From Lepidostoma basale (Eukaryota > Arthropoda > Insecta > Trichoptera > Lepidostomatidae), in assembly GCA_022606425.2 (NCBI GenBank), contig JAHDVF020000219.1:248001-312000 (forward strand): DNA of 64,000 nt, in the 5' to 3' direction. The notes below the pieces were generated by a model that made no database searches, was not told the origin of the DNA, and saw only the letters and a program-made list of their open reading frames with translations. Below, piece after piece: positions 12,501 through 19,636 of this stretch. Position 1 is the stretch's first letter. Each line of letters begins with the position of its first letter. The position numbers and the translations under genes were made by a program.

Positions 12501-12698
12501 ATAGGCCCAGAGGGTCATGTTCCTCAGGTTGGAGTACATGGCCTGGATGTCCCTCTCGCAGTCGGACTCGGGGGGCCCACGGGGCTCCGGGATTCTCCAT
12601 GACACGTCCAAGATGTTACCGAATTCACTTTTACTGCCACCCTTCACAGAACTCGCCACCACCATCACTAAACTCCAGACAACCAAAAACCTATTCAT
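3393..12698 (-). CDS. Gene A: NRF-6-like membrane acyltransferase, 5' part (five exons found, runs off left edge)
   Basis: This gene encodes a protein of the 'nose resistant to fluoxetine' (NRF-6) family: a secreted-side NRF domain followed by a multi-pass acyltransferase-3 domain. In C. elegans members affect drug response and yolk or lipid transport; the acyl substrate is unknown. Exons are 12497-12698, 11213-11430, 9348-9625, 5655-5851 and 3393-3550, all with GT-AG borders and compatible phases except for one missing exon between 9348 and 5851. Visible hallmarks are a signal peptide, the NILDVSWR start of the NRF domain, WGVCAPASCNY, NGLRVLSILPIL with a following His, and VDNFFMLSG. Exons after 3393 (RYIR) are not found in the remaining 3.4 kb, so the rest lies outside the window or is lost. 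It is head-to-head with paralogue gene B. Confidence 0.85.
3650..3815 (+). mobile_element. LINE ORF2 C-terminal fragment (family with KSTIRRLR)
   Basis: Translates as FNSKIPQCLKRKMYDQCVLP then VLTYGAGTLTLTKSTIRRLR. Another copy lies at 31140-31550. Confidence 0.75.
4079..4117 (-). other. Hammerhead-like core motif, left arm
   Basis: Reading the minus strand: ACAC, then CTGAAGA, T, an imperfect stem (GAAGGTATCCTCC), GAA, ACATGT, C, then GTGT. Outer ACAC/GTGT pair as stem I would. The extra T before stem II departs from the textbook core. Confidence 0.35.
4205..4990 (-). mobile_element. RTE-like LINE copy inside the inverted arms
   Basis: The antisense frame is open for 187 residues: MMNVNKSKVMIFEKEGSMTV, then VYLGSMFTKDGRVEKD, VLVPTLMYGSEAWNWQ and RWFGHMERMSEDR. 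The (GTTA)n tail is at 4205-4222. Confidence 0.85.
5173..5211 (+). other. Hammerhead-like core motif, right arm
   Basis: ACAC, CTGAAGA, T, a GGAGGTATCTTCC hairpin, GAA, TGATGT, C, GTGT. This is the inverted partner of the motif at 4079-4117, with a decayed inner palindrome. Confidence 0.35.
5270..5625 (+). mobile_element. Copy of the non-autonomous RTE-tail family, 3' end lost
   Basis: Shares AAGTTCTTGCTGG, GTTTTAAGTGCC and the GATGAGGTTCGCAACCCATC block with 72-894. It ends before the GTTA tail, 30 bp from gene A exon V. Confidence 0.7.
5655..5851 (-). CDS. Gene A exon V (start of acyltransferase-3 domain)
   Basis: It opens after TTTTTCAACAG in phase 2 and ends at AAG|GTAAAA in phase 0. 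It encodes VFSLIVNIKKM and KVFNGLRVLSILPILVYHR, the first acyltransferase-3 helix with its conserved His. Entry phase 2 does not fit the phase-2 end of exon 3, so one exon of 3n+2 bases must lie between them. Confidence 0.85.
6001..6446 (-). mobile_element. Tc1/mariner-like element remnant with DUF4817 fragment, copy 1
   Basis: Inverted ends TAGGGTGTTT(A/T)TTTTAGAG are flanked by TA on both sides. The minus strand encodes LVRQTYRALRPFYGRHNRPS then EQVIRKTVDRFRTTYILVD, the DUF4817 helix-turn-helix found upstream of mariner-like transposases. The catalytic domain is missing. Confidence 0.82.
6512..7085 (+). mobile_element. Tigger/pogo-like element with transposase C-terminal remnant
   Basis: The ends CAGTAAAACCTCGATATAAT and its inverted partner are flanked by TA. 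The interior encodes HLDDLITFIDYSSDNEIHPY, YTHFRNFSELIINKQQ and KTKLDSFFKAG, the acidic C-terminal tail of Tigger (DDE_1) transposases. The catalytic part is deleted. Confidence 0.85.
7143..7565 (+). mobile_element. LINE ORF2 C-terminal fragment (GATTT-tail family)
   Basis: Matches the 53380-53945 copy: tatccgtggctctattccac, then RQNQPAFGDTG-like frames and a TTTTATT-rich 3' tail. Frameshifted. Confidence 0.75.
7590..8010 (-). mobile_element. LINE ORF2 C-terminal fragment (GATTT-tail family), opposite orientation
   Basis: Antisense copy of the same segment, facing the copy at 7143-7565. Both lie in a gene A intron. Confidence 0.75.
8215..8425 (-). repeat. tRNA-derived SINE
   Basis: On the minus strand a tRNA-like head with B box GGTTCGATTCC (8357-8367) leads into the body GTCTGGTGTAGAATTCACGT and AATGGCGATAGATTGGGTAC. 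Related copies lie at 15835, 16395, 22325 and 26085, which excludes a functional tRNA gene. Confidence 0.8.
8468..8500 (+). other. Hammerhead-like core motif
   Basis: TAGAAGA, T, a GGCAG-CGAG-CTGTT hairpin (two G:T pairs), GAA, ACCGGT, C. The outer stem is not preserved. A sister motif lies at 28065-28096. Confidence 0.3.
8534..9037 (-). mobile_element. Tc1/mariner-like element remnant with DUF4817 fragment, copy 2
   Basis: Same ends and interior as 6001-6446 but about 60 bp longer. The minus strand has RALRPFYGRQNRPSKQVIRK followed by a segment missing from copy 1. Confidence 0.8.
9348..9625 (-). CDS. Gene A exon 3 (NRF domain end)
   Basis: The exon starts after TTACATTTCAG. It encodes QNGSLAIWGVCAPASC, LLQDHFHNESLRIHA and FGPGTISF before a GTGAGT donor in phase 2. 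The WGVCxPASC motif is the family signature just before the first membrane helix. Length is 278 bp, identical to gene B exon 3. Confidence 0.88.
9700..9850 (+). mobile_element. LINE-derived 3' fragment
   Basis: CCACTGCTGGATATAGGCCTC and the following CACTCGTCCCTGTCTTG recur at 53340, 53945 and 55066. It lies in the gene A intron directly before exon 3. The open frames through it are not conserved. Confidence 0.55.
10158..10890 (+). mobile_element. LINE ORF2 fragment with YADD box
   Basis: CYADDAALITESEDDLQRML is the reverse transcriptase catalytic box. MAISVNKTKSLTIS, IYKTCVRPIMTYAVETRAD and KTLRDRVHNVDIRKTCEIED follow. Related copies lie at 26530-26910 and 45245-45460. Confidence 0.82.
10895..11040 (-). 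mobile_element. LINE ORF2 C-terminal fragment
   Basis: The antisense reads RTGVSDIFGRVAALKWRWAG then HVVRSFDDRW, as at 37735-37950. Confidence 0.7.
11213..11430 (-). CDS. Gene A exon 2 (NRF domain)
   Basis: It is preceded by GTGTGCAG and followed by GTATGT, and the phase-1 junction restores an M-W-D-A-S-G-R motif. It carries DECIGE and RQYCTVYTY cysteines expected in the NRF domain. Its 218 bp equal gene B exon 2 exactly. Confidence 0.88.
11648..12200 (-). mobile_element. RTE-like LINE fragment split by a ~410-bp insert
   Basis: Antisense to the TLMYGSEAWNWQKK region at 11648-11733, resuming at about 12148-12200. The insert (about 11734-12145) repeats ATAAACGCAT(T/C)AACTA at both ends and inside, and is not recognised. 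Confidence 0.6.
12332..12375 (+). other. Hammerhead-like core motif
   Basis: TTCTC, CCGATGA, T, GAA...TTC hairpin, GAA, ACATGT, C, GAGAA. The 5-bp outer stem TTCTC/GAGAA abuts the core exactly where stem I should. One core base (T4 to C) is changed and one T is extra. It lies in gene A's 3' UTR-distal side, 122 bp from exon 1. Confidence 0.38.
12497..12698 (-). CDS. Gene A exon 1 (start codon, signal peptide, NRF domain start)
   Basis: The ATG at 12698 opens a hydrophobic signal peptide (MNRFLVVWSLVMVVASSVKG). The NRF domain follows with GNILDVSWRIPEP, CERDIQAMYSNL and MTLWAYE. The exon ends in phase 1 before GTAATT. It matches gene B exon 1 closely over NILDVSWR and LRNMTLWAYE, which fixes both the start and the donor. 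Confidence 0.88.
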
Positions 12699-12779
12699 AG
12701 TTTCGCAACCCTAAATTAACACAGAAAAATAACGCACTTCATATCAAGGATTCAAATCAATGATATTAGAATGTATTTC

Positions 12780-12960
12780 TTATAGCCAGTGGAAAGAATG
12801 GATGAAGAAAGAATGGTTAAAAAAGTATATGCTAACAATGTAAATGGAATTAAAAATAGAGGAAGACCGATGAAACGTAGTACGATCAAATTAATAAAAT
12901 GTTGAATGTCGGTCACGTGAGAAGTCAGAGAAATTAACGTGTATACTAAATATACACATA
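12780..12960 (+). mobile_element. RTE-like LINE fragment upstream of gene A
   Basis: Corresponds to ERMDEERMVKKVY through the RGRP segment and the GHVRSQRN segment, decayed. Confidence 0.7.
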
Positions 12961-13019
12961 TAGCTAAAATAACGCGCTGTGATCTGATCGTTTGACTAAG
13001 AATTCTTGCATATAAAAGG

Positions 13020-13140
13020 TACTATACCACACACCCGAAAGCGTTATAGGACGCAGCGGCGCCCATTCATCAGTTTCGCTCTTGAGATTTCAAGACCCGT
13101 TTCAGTCCATGCGAGATTTGCTTTAATACTCGTTAATATA
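13020..13140 (+). repeat. Dispersed repeat, paired with 22140-22290
   Basis: ACACCCGAAA, then GGACGCAGCGGC and a pyrimidine-rich part occur in both places. Nature unknown. Confidence 0.5.
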
Positions 13141-13257
13141 AAGGAGAAATTTTTGAAATAAACAAATTAAGTGTTTAAATTTGAAACTGTGCTATTATAC
13201 GTATCACAACTAATTTGTTTTCGATTGTCGCTACAGCTGTTCCTCCAACCTATTTTG

Positions 13258-13300
13258 AGATCCTGATGATTTGGATGTAGGCGAAACATCTGTCGCGGCA
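13258..13300 (+). other. Hammerhead-like core motif
   Basis: A canonical CTGATGA at 13263-13269, then TTTGGATGTAGGC, GAA, ACATCTGT, C. The inner arm pairs as ACA/TGT. Stem II is weak. Confidence 0.28.
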
Positions 13301-13320
13301 ATCTAGTAAAAATATACTGT

Positions 13321-13515
13321 GATCTGGAGGAAATAGCTGAAATGCTTAAAGAACTAAACGATGTATCTAAATCTGTAGGTTTGTATATGAATCTGGCAAA
13401 GACCAAGGTAAGACAACGCACGAAGAGGCTTTTCAAATCAATGAGAATGGCAGTAGAATCGAGAATGTCCAGGAATATACATACCTGGGACACAATATAA
13501 TCAATGGTGATATTC
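13321..13515 (+). mobile_element. LINE reverse-transcriptase fragment
   Basis: Frames read ELNDVSKSVGLYMNLAKTKV, then ENVQEYTYLGHN, the region just after the YADD box in LINEs. Confidence 0.65.
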
Positions 13516-13519
13516 ATAA

Positions 13520-14120
13520 CAAAGTTTTTTTTAATTTAAACAGTTAATAATGTTGAAATATCAATGTGTTTCCGCCAAAACAGTGGATTATATATTTTTT
13601 TAAGAAACACTGAATATTTGTAACTTGTAATTTATAAGAAACAATCTTCAGGGTTATTCCAAACAATACTGTGTGCTCAATAATATAACTAGGTTACTTT
13701 AAATAAAGCAAACTATGAATATAATGCACCTATACCCAGAATGACTAGACTTAGATTTTTTTGGAATAAATCTAAATTCTTTTCTGTCTAAATATAAAAA
13801 ATATCGACCTTCACCAAACCCATAATTTCTGCAAACCAACTCAAATTTATACTATTTGTTGTCACTACTTGTACTTTGTAACCCTACCACAATATAAAAA
13901 AATATGTTGCTCGCTAATTGTTAGTAGTGTTCATATTGCTCATCTCTAGTTAATTTATTTATTAATCCTTCTTTCTTAACTTTAATATCGTCTTAACTTA
14001 GGCTTCATTTTTACTGTTACTGCATTAAAATGTTATTAGATTTATTAGATATATATAGATGTTGATTATCTTTATCAACAAAAATGGAACGGAATTTATT
14101 CCGTCAATTACAAAATAAAT
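13520..14120. other. AT-rich stretch, nothing recognised
   Basis: No open frame, repeat partner or signal was found by eye. Confidence 0.5.
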
Positions 14121-14123
14121 TCT

Positions 14124-14285
14124 CTAACTAACTAACCATCACGCCTTCTCCCCAAAGTAGTAGGCAGAAAGAATAGACTGCGTCACTTTTCTTTCCTGAC
14201 ATATTTCTCTCGCTTCCTCAACATTCATACATTGTGTCATGCATGCGCGTCGATTTCTCTGACTCCTCACGTGGACAGAGCTCAA
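14124..14285 (-). mobile_element. RTE-like LINE 3' fragment
   Basis: Antisense 3' end: CTAACTAACTAACCATCACG, then the CGTGTCATGCATGCGCGTCG-like block. Confidence 0.75.
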
Positions 14286-14720
14286 GAGAAGAATTGGACT
14301 AAGCTGGTCAGGGTTACATCTATAAAAACCGGAAAATACCGATCAACCTGAAAGGAAAAGTTAATGAAGCGTGTGTTCTACCAGTTGCTACTTATGACCT
14401 CGAAACTATAACATTCTCCAAACAAACGAACTACGAGTGACCCAAAAAGCCATGGAAAAAGCCATGTTAGGAATAAGCCTAAGAGACAGAGTCAGAAACG
14501 ATACGGTGAGAGAAAAAACAAAGGTCACAGACATCATCCACCAGGTAGCGACTTTGAAGTGGCAATGGGCAGGTCACGTAGCCAGAACCTGATTTGGAGA
14601 CCGCAGACGACAAAGAGAAGTGCAGGACGAAGTGAAGGACAAGAAGTGAAGGATAACCAGAATAGTCATATCGGAATAACATGGATGCAGTCTACACAAG
14701 ACAGAGTGAGGTATAAATAA
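14286..14720 (+). mobile_element. LINE ORF2 C-terminal fragment
   Basis: Frames read NLKGKVNEACVLPVATYDLE, AMEKAMLGISLRDRVRND and ATLKWQWAGHVAR. The same family is at 36165, 43530 and 52300. Confidence 0.75.
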
Positions 14721-14849
14721 ATGGAGAAGGCCTTTGTTCAGGTTACAGCATTCTTTCTATATAACAACATTTGAATATATACAAATTCTTGTAGACACAT
14801 ATTGGATTTCACCCATTGCGGAAAATAATGTTTATTTTATAAGGATTAA

Positions 14850-15243
14850 TTGTATCTCAATAGAGACGAAGATGTAAATAAAACTGGTACATGCAGGTAT
14901 AAAATTAGAGAGACATATCCAGGCGAAATCTAGTACTGTATGATTTGCAGAGACTTTCACAGTACATTAATAAAGGTTTTCTGCTAAATGCTTTCTAATC
15001 TTAATAGATGACGCTAGTGTAGAGTGAACTTAAAAATGTAAAGATAGGCGTGGAAACCTACCATATATACATGTTCCAAAAAATTGTCAGACGTGGTGGT
15101 CATAAGGCGAAATGGGGAATGTTGTTAAACGTGAAGCGATCGCTCAACCCAACCAATGACAGGTCATAAGTCCTGTAAGCGCCTCGGCCACCACCTTCTG
15201 TTCCCAGAAAACAATTTACATCTTCGTCTCTATTGAGATACAA
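14850..15243 (+). mobile_element. Terminal-inverted-repeat element with likely TTAA duplication
   Basis: Near-perfect 35-bp arms (14845-14879 and 15214-15248), with TTGTATCTCAATAGAGACGA inward. Both ends carry TTAA, as in piggyBac- or Kolobok-type insertions. It is non-coding. Confidence 0.75.
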
Positions 15244-15249
15244 TTAATT

Positions 15250-15830
15250 CTTTCTATATGTCTAAATAGGAAACGAATGGAATCAAATCGGGTGGTGGTC
15301 TAGGGGACAGGACGCTTGGTCAGGAAGTCTGGACATGACCAGATTGCTTCATCATAATAATGTGCTATTTTCTTCTCACACTGAGATTGTAAAATAAATT
15401 CTAATGCCATCGATCCAAATTCTTGGAGTTAGTCTTTTTTTAATGGGCTGCTGGATAGGCAGGAAGATATATAACGGACGATGGAATTTTTGGAAAAGGC
15501 TCTGTACAACGCGTAACAGGAAAATATTATAGATTCGACATAATTGCACTTAAAATAAAGCCTAACACGAATGTTGATTACGTAATGTTAAATAGCAAAA
15601 CATTTTTTAAAAATCGTGTCATTGAAAGCCTTATATACAAAATTATATCAAGCCAATACCACTCGCGAAAAACACACTTCAATTCTTGCACTATAATGAC
15701 TATGTGACTATACACTAATGACTGTGATTTTAATATATAAATAATATATAATGTTAGAAAGCAAATTTAATTATTCTTAAATATAATAGGAGACGGCAGT
15801 GGTCGCCAAACTCACTAAACAGGGAGCCAA
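15250..15830. other. AT-rich intergenic stretch, nothing recognised
   Basis: No coding or repeat structure could be supported here. Confidence 0.45.
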
Positions 15831-15834
15831 ATAT

Positions 15835-15965
15835 CAGCTAACAGTCTGGTGTAGAATTTACGTGAGAATAAAATGGCGATAGATTAGCTATCTATTGTAT
15901 GTCATGAGAATCAATAGCTAAAAATTGTATGCAATTTGGTTAAAACAACCTCCTGTATACAAATG
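15835..15965 (+). repeat. tRNA-derived SINE, 3' part
   Basis: GTCTGGTGTAGAATTTACGT and AATGGCGATAGATTAGCTA of the SINE body, without the tRNA head. Confidence 0.7.
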
Positions 15966-16102
15966 TGGAAAGCAATTGAAAATTACCACATTAAAAGCCC
16001 AAGTGGCATCCCACGAACCAACAAAATATAACACTTTGCTGCAAATTAATCCCTTAGATTGATACTAGCGAAGATGGTGCTTTTGAAACCTGTATTTATT
16101 CA

Positions 16103-16302
16103 ATAATTAATACGAATGAAAACGTCAGTTTTCTAGAAGTTTTATTATATTTTATGGGAATGACATGTTTCGCCCTTCTAAGGCATTGTAAAATAACATG
16201 AACAGCAAACATTTGATAATGCCTTAGAAGGGCGAAACATGTCATCCCCATAAAATATAATGAAACTTCTAGAAAACTGACGTTTTCATTCGTATTAATT
16301 AT
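16103..16302 (+). mobile_element. Foldback element (two ~85-bp inverted arms)
   Basis: Arms 16103-16188 and 16218-16302 are nearly perfect inverted copies around a 29-bp centre, with GAAAACGTCAGTTTTCTAGA in each arm. Related copies are at 35281-35500 and 62441-62640. Each arm carries the GATAATGCC...GGCGAAACATGTC motif. Confidence 0.8.
16213..16243 (+). other. Hammerhead-like motif in foldback arm
   Basis: TTGATAA, T, GCCTT-AGA-AGGGC hairpin, GAA, ACATGT, C. Two core positions differ from C-T-G-A-N-G-A. Confidence 0.28.
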
Positions 16303-16394
16303 TTAATATGGAGTTTTACATCATTGTTCAAGAAACAATAAATTATTTTTTTAAGTTATGTATGCCATGTGTCCAAACCATAATTTTGTTAATC

Positions 16395-16575
16395 TACAAT
16401 CGTTGGAAGGTCCCGGGTTCGATTACAGTGTGTTTGTCACACTGTCTTTGGTCTGGTGTAGAATTCACTTGACAATAAAATGGGGATAGATTAGCTACCT
16501 ACCACATGTCATGAGATATAATAGCTATACCCTTTACATCAATTTGGCTCGCGTTGTAATGATATAAAGAGTGAT
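16395..16575 (+). repeat. tRNA-derived SINE
   Basis: GGTCCCGGGTTCGATTACAG (B-box region) leads into the SINE body and the tail ATTTGGCTCGCGTTGTAATG. Confidence 0.78.
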
Positions 16576-16600
16576 TCAACAAAATAAGAATATTAATAAC

Positions 16601-16861
16601 TAACTAACTAACTAACTAACCATCACGCCATTTCCCCGGAGGGGGAGGCAGAAGGATAGATCGCCACAATGCTCTTTCCTGGCATACCTCTCGTGCTTCC
16701 TCTACATTCATACATCGTACCATGCACGCACGTCGATTATTCTGACTTCGAATGTGGCCGCGTTTTAGTAATTGATTAATTTGGTCATGCCATGTTTTCT
16801 TCGGTCGTCCTCGGCTTCTTTTTTCACTCATACTGCTTGTGTACTATTTTTTGACCATTCT
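16601..16861 (-). mobile_element. RTE-like LINE host copy, 3' side of the Jockey insertion
   Basis: Antisense frame SEKRSRGRPRKTWHDQINQL through MNVEEAREVCQE, with its GTTA tail at 16598-16620. Interrupted at 16861 by the Jockey element; the rest is at 21754-21838. Confidence 0.85.
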
Positions 16862-17062
16862 TGGGACTTGGACTTGGATCTTCTGGCTTACAGAGGTTCA
16901 GCTCATGTGGCTATTCCTCTTACGTCTGATGGGAACATTGTTGGAAGGTGATTTGGTGGGTTGTAAGTTTATTCGGGGGCATGATTTGTGTGGCCCGGAG
17001 TGTTCCTCTGAAGGAGAATCGATTTTGGGCGCTTGTGGCGGCTGGAAGTGTTTGGGTCGTAA

Positions 17063-19636
17063 TTAGAGGTCTTTTATTGTGGGGTTGGGATGTGAAAGGA
17101 GTCCTTTGTAAAAACGTTCGGCAAGTTTCAGAATGAATTCATCTATCATCGGGATTCCCGATTCTAGGTGCAGTTGTGTAATCCTGGTCCATGAAGGCGC
17201 ACCAAGCGATAAACGGATAGCCTTATTTTGCAGGATTTGGAGTTTTTGTATGTGACTCGAAGCTGCATAGCCCCAGATTGGGGCTGCATAAGTGAAGATC
17301 GGCCTTATAACCGTTTTGTATATCAGGAGTTTATTGTCGATGCTTAGTTTACTGTTTCTAGCTAACATTGGGTAGAGGGCTGAGATTGCTTTGACGCGGC
17401 TTTGACTTTATTTGTAATGTGTGGCCTCCATGTCAGCTTAGAATCCAAGGTAACCCCAAGGTATTTGATTGTTTTGGTCCAAGGAACGTCTTGGCCGAAC
17501 ATTTTTATGTTGGGAATGTTTGGAGGAATGTGTCTTTTACTGAAAAGGGTCGCTGCGCTTTTACTCGGATTGATGGTAATGCGCCAGTTTCTGCACCACA
17601 CCTCTAGCACATCGGCCTGTTTTTGCACCCTGCGGGTCGCGAGAAGCGGCCTTTTAGCACTGGAGATGATGCCCGTATCGTCAGCGAATTGGGCAATGTG
17701 GGTGTTCTGATCTCGGGGAAGAGGGATATCACTGCAGTAGATGTTGAACAGAGTAGGAGCCATTACTGAACCTTGGGGAACTCCTGCTCTGATAGGGCGT
17801 ACAAGGGATTTGGCCTTGTTGATTTTGACGCTGAAAAGGCGATCGGACAGAAAGCTGGCTATGAGTTGAATCATAGGCAGTGGGATGTTTGCTTTTCCCA
17901 TTTTGTATAACAGGCCGGTGTGCCAGACGCGGTCGAATGCTTTACTGACATCTAGGGAAAAGAAAGTGGTGAATTTGCGCGTGTTAAAGTTTGTGGCAAT
18001 AAGTTCAACTACACGAAGTAGCTGATGTTGTGTGGAGTGTTGGGCACGGAAACCGTGTTGAAAATCTGGAATGGTACTCTGTTCGTGAAGTGTTGTTTTG
18101 AGTCTTGATTGTATGAGTTTTTCCAACAATTTACCAGTGCAAGGAAGAAGACTAATTGGTCTATGATTTGAAGGAGCTGTTGGGTCCTTGCCTGGCTTGG
18201 GAAGAAGGATAACGTCTGCGATTTTGTAGGGTTTCGGGAAGTATCGGAGTCTAAGGGATGCGTTGAAGATCGCTGTCAGGGCACAGATGCCTTTGAGAGG
18301 GAGAGATTTGAGAATTTTGTTAGATATTGAGTCAGGACCTGGTGATTTGCGGGTATTAAGATATTTTATTTGTTGTTTCACCTCTCTAGGTGAGGTGAAT
18401 GGGATCGGTGGGGATGAAGGAGTTTTGGCTAAGAGTTGTGAAACGTTAGATTCGATCGAGGCCACGAATAATGGATTGTCATGTTCGTTATTTGTCGTGA
18501 ATTGATCTTCTAGGCTCGATGCAAATGTTTCTGCCCTATCGTCATCGTTTAATGACTCTAGATAATCCATCCAGCGGTCATTGCGTAAGTCGGTGATGGC
18601 TTTTTTGACGTCAATGTTTAGTCTGTTGAGAAGTGTTTTATCCTGAGGTTGTCGATATTTTTGCCATCTTTTTCTAATGGTATTTTTGTGGCGTATTAGC
18701 TGTTGGATATCGGCAGGTAGATTTGGTCTGTATATGTCGTTGTCTACAACTGTGGTTGCATTTTTTAGAGCAGTCTGTAGGATAAATGTCATTTCATTCG
18801 TGACCTGATCGAGAGATTCTGGGTCTGGAATTTTTGTTGGGATTTTGATCATTTCGTGGATGATTTCGGGAAGAGAATACCAATTAATTTTATTTCTGGT
18901 GGGGAAATGGGGGTCACGGTGGAATGGTTCATCAGAGATGTAGATAAGTAAAGGGATATGATCAGAGGATAGTTCGTCTACTACCTGTAGGGTGAGAGGG
19001 AGGGTAAAGTTTTTAGTCATGACAATATCGATGACGTCCGGGGAATGTTTTGGATTTTTATTGAAAATTGTCGGAGTATCGGGAGCTGTGATGAATATGT
19101 CTGGTCGATTTTGGAAATAGTCGAAAAGATCTTTGCCTTTCTTATTATCTTTGAAACTGTGCCAGGCGCCATGTTTGGAATTTAGGTCTCCAGCTAGGAC
19201 TGTGGGAATGTTTTCGAAGAAAATATCGTCCAGTTCTATTGGAGTGAATCGTCTACGAGGTGGAGAGTAGGCGGAAATGAATTTAAGGGGACCAGAATTT
19301 TTTGTTTGTATCACTATAGCAGTGGTTTCAATATTTATGTTAGAAGGTGTTGTTGAGGAGCAATGCTGGAGGGATTTTTTTATTAGGATTGCTGTACCAC
19401 CTCCTTTGTTATCAAGGCGGTCGGTTCGGCAGGTGAGATAATTAGGGATAGAGTAGCGAAGGCTAGGTTTAAGCCACGTGTCTGTGACAAGAAGAATGTC
19501 AAGGTTGTAGGAAGGTTGTGTTGAAGAATGTCGAGAGGAAGTGTTCTACCTCCAGGCGGTGTGATCGCAGGGTACCACCCGCGTTCCAAAATGCCACTTG
19601 GAGGTTGGTTGGTAGGGTAGGTGTAGGGTTAGACAT
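17063..19636 (-). pseudogene. Jockey LINE ORF2: endonuclease and reverse transcriptase, two frameshifts
   Basis: ORF2 nicks the target and copies the element RNA. The start ATG (19634-19636) overlaps the ORF1 stop. The apurinic-type endonuclease shows VAFWNAGG, TDTWLKP, LAGDLNSKHGAW and SDHIPLL. The reverse transcriptase shows RKSPGPDSISNKIL, NHRPISLLPC, FSLDVSKAFDRVWH, AGVPQGSVMAPTLFNIYCSD and the catalytic FADD. The C terminus has YKTVIRPIFTYAAPIWG. One frame change lies near 19505-19515, before LDILLVTDTWL, and another near 17365-17395, so no complete protein can be made. Confidence 0.88.
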
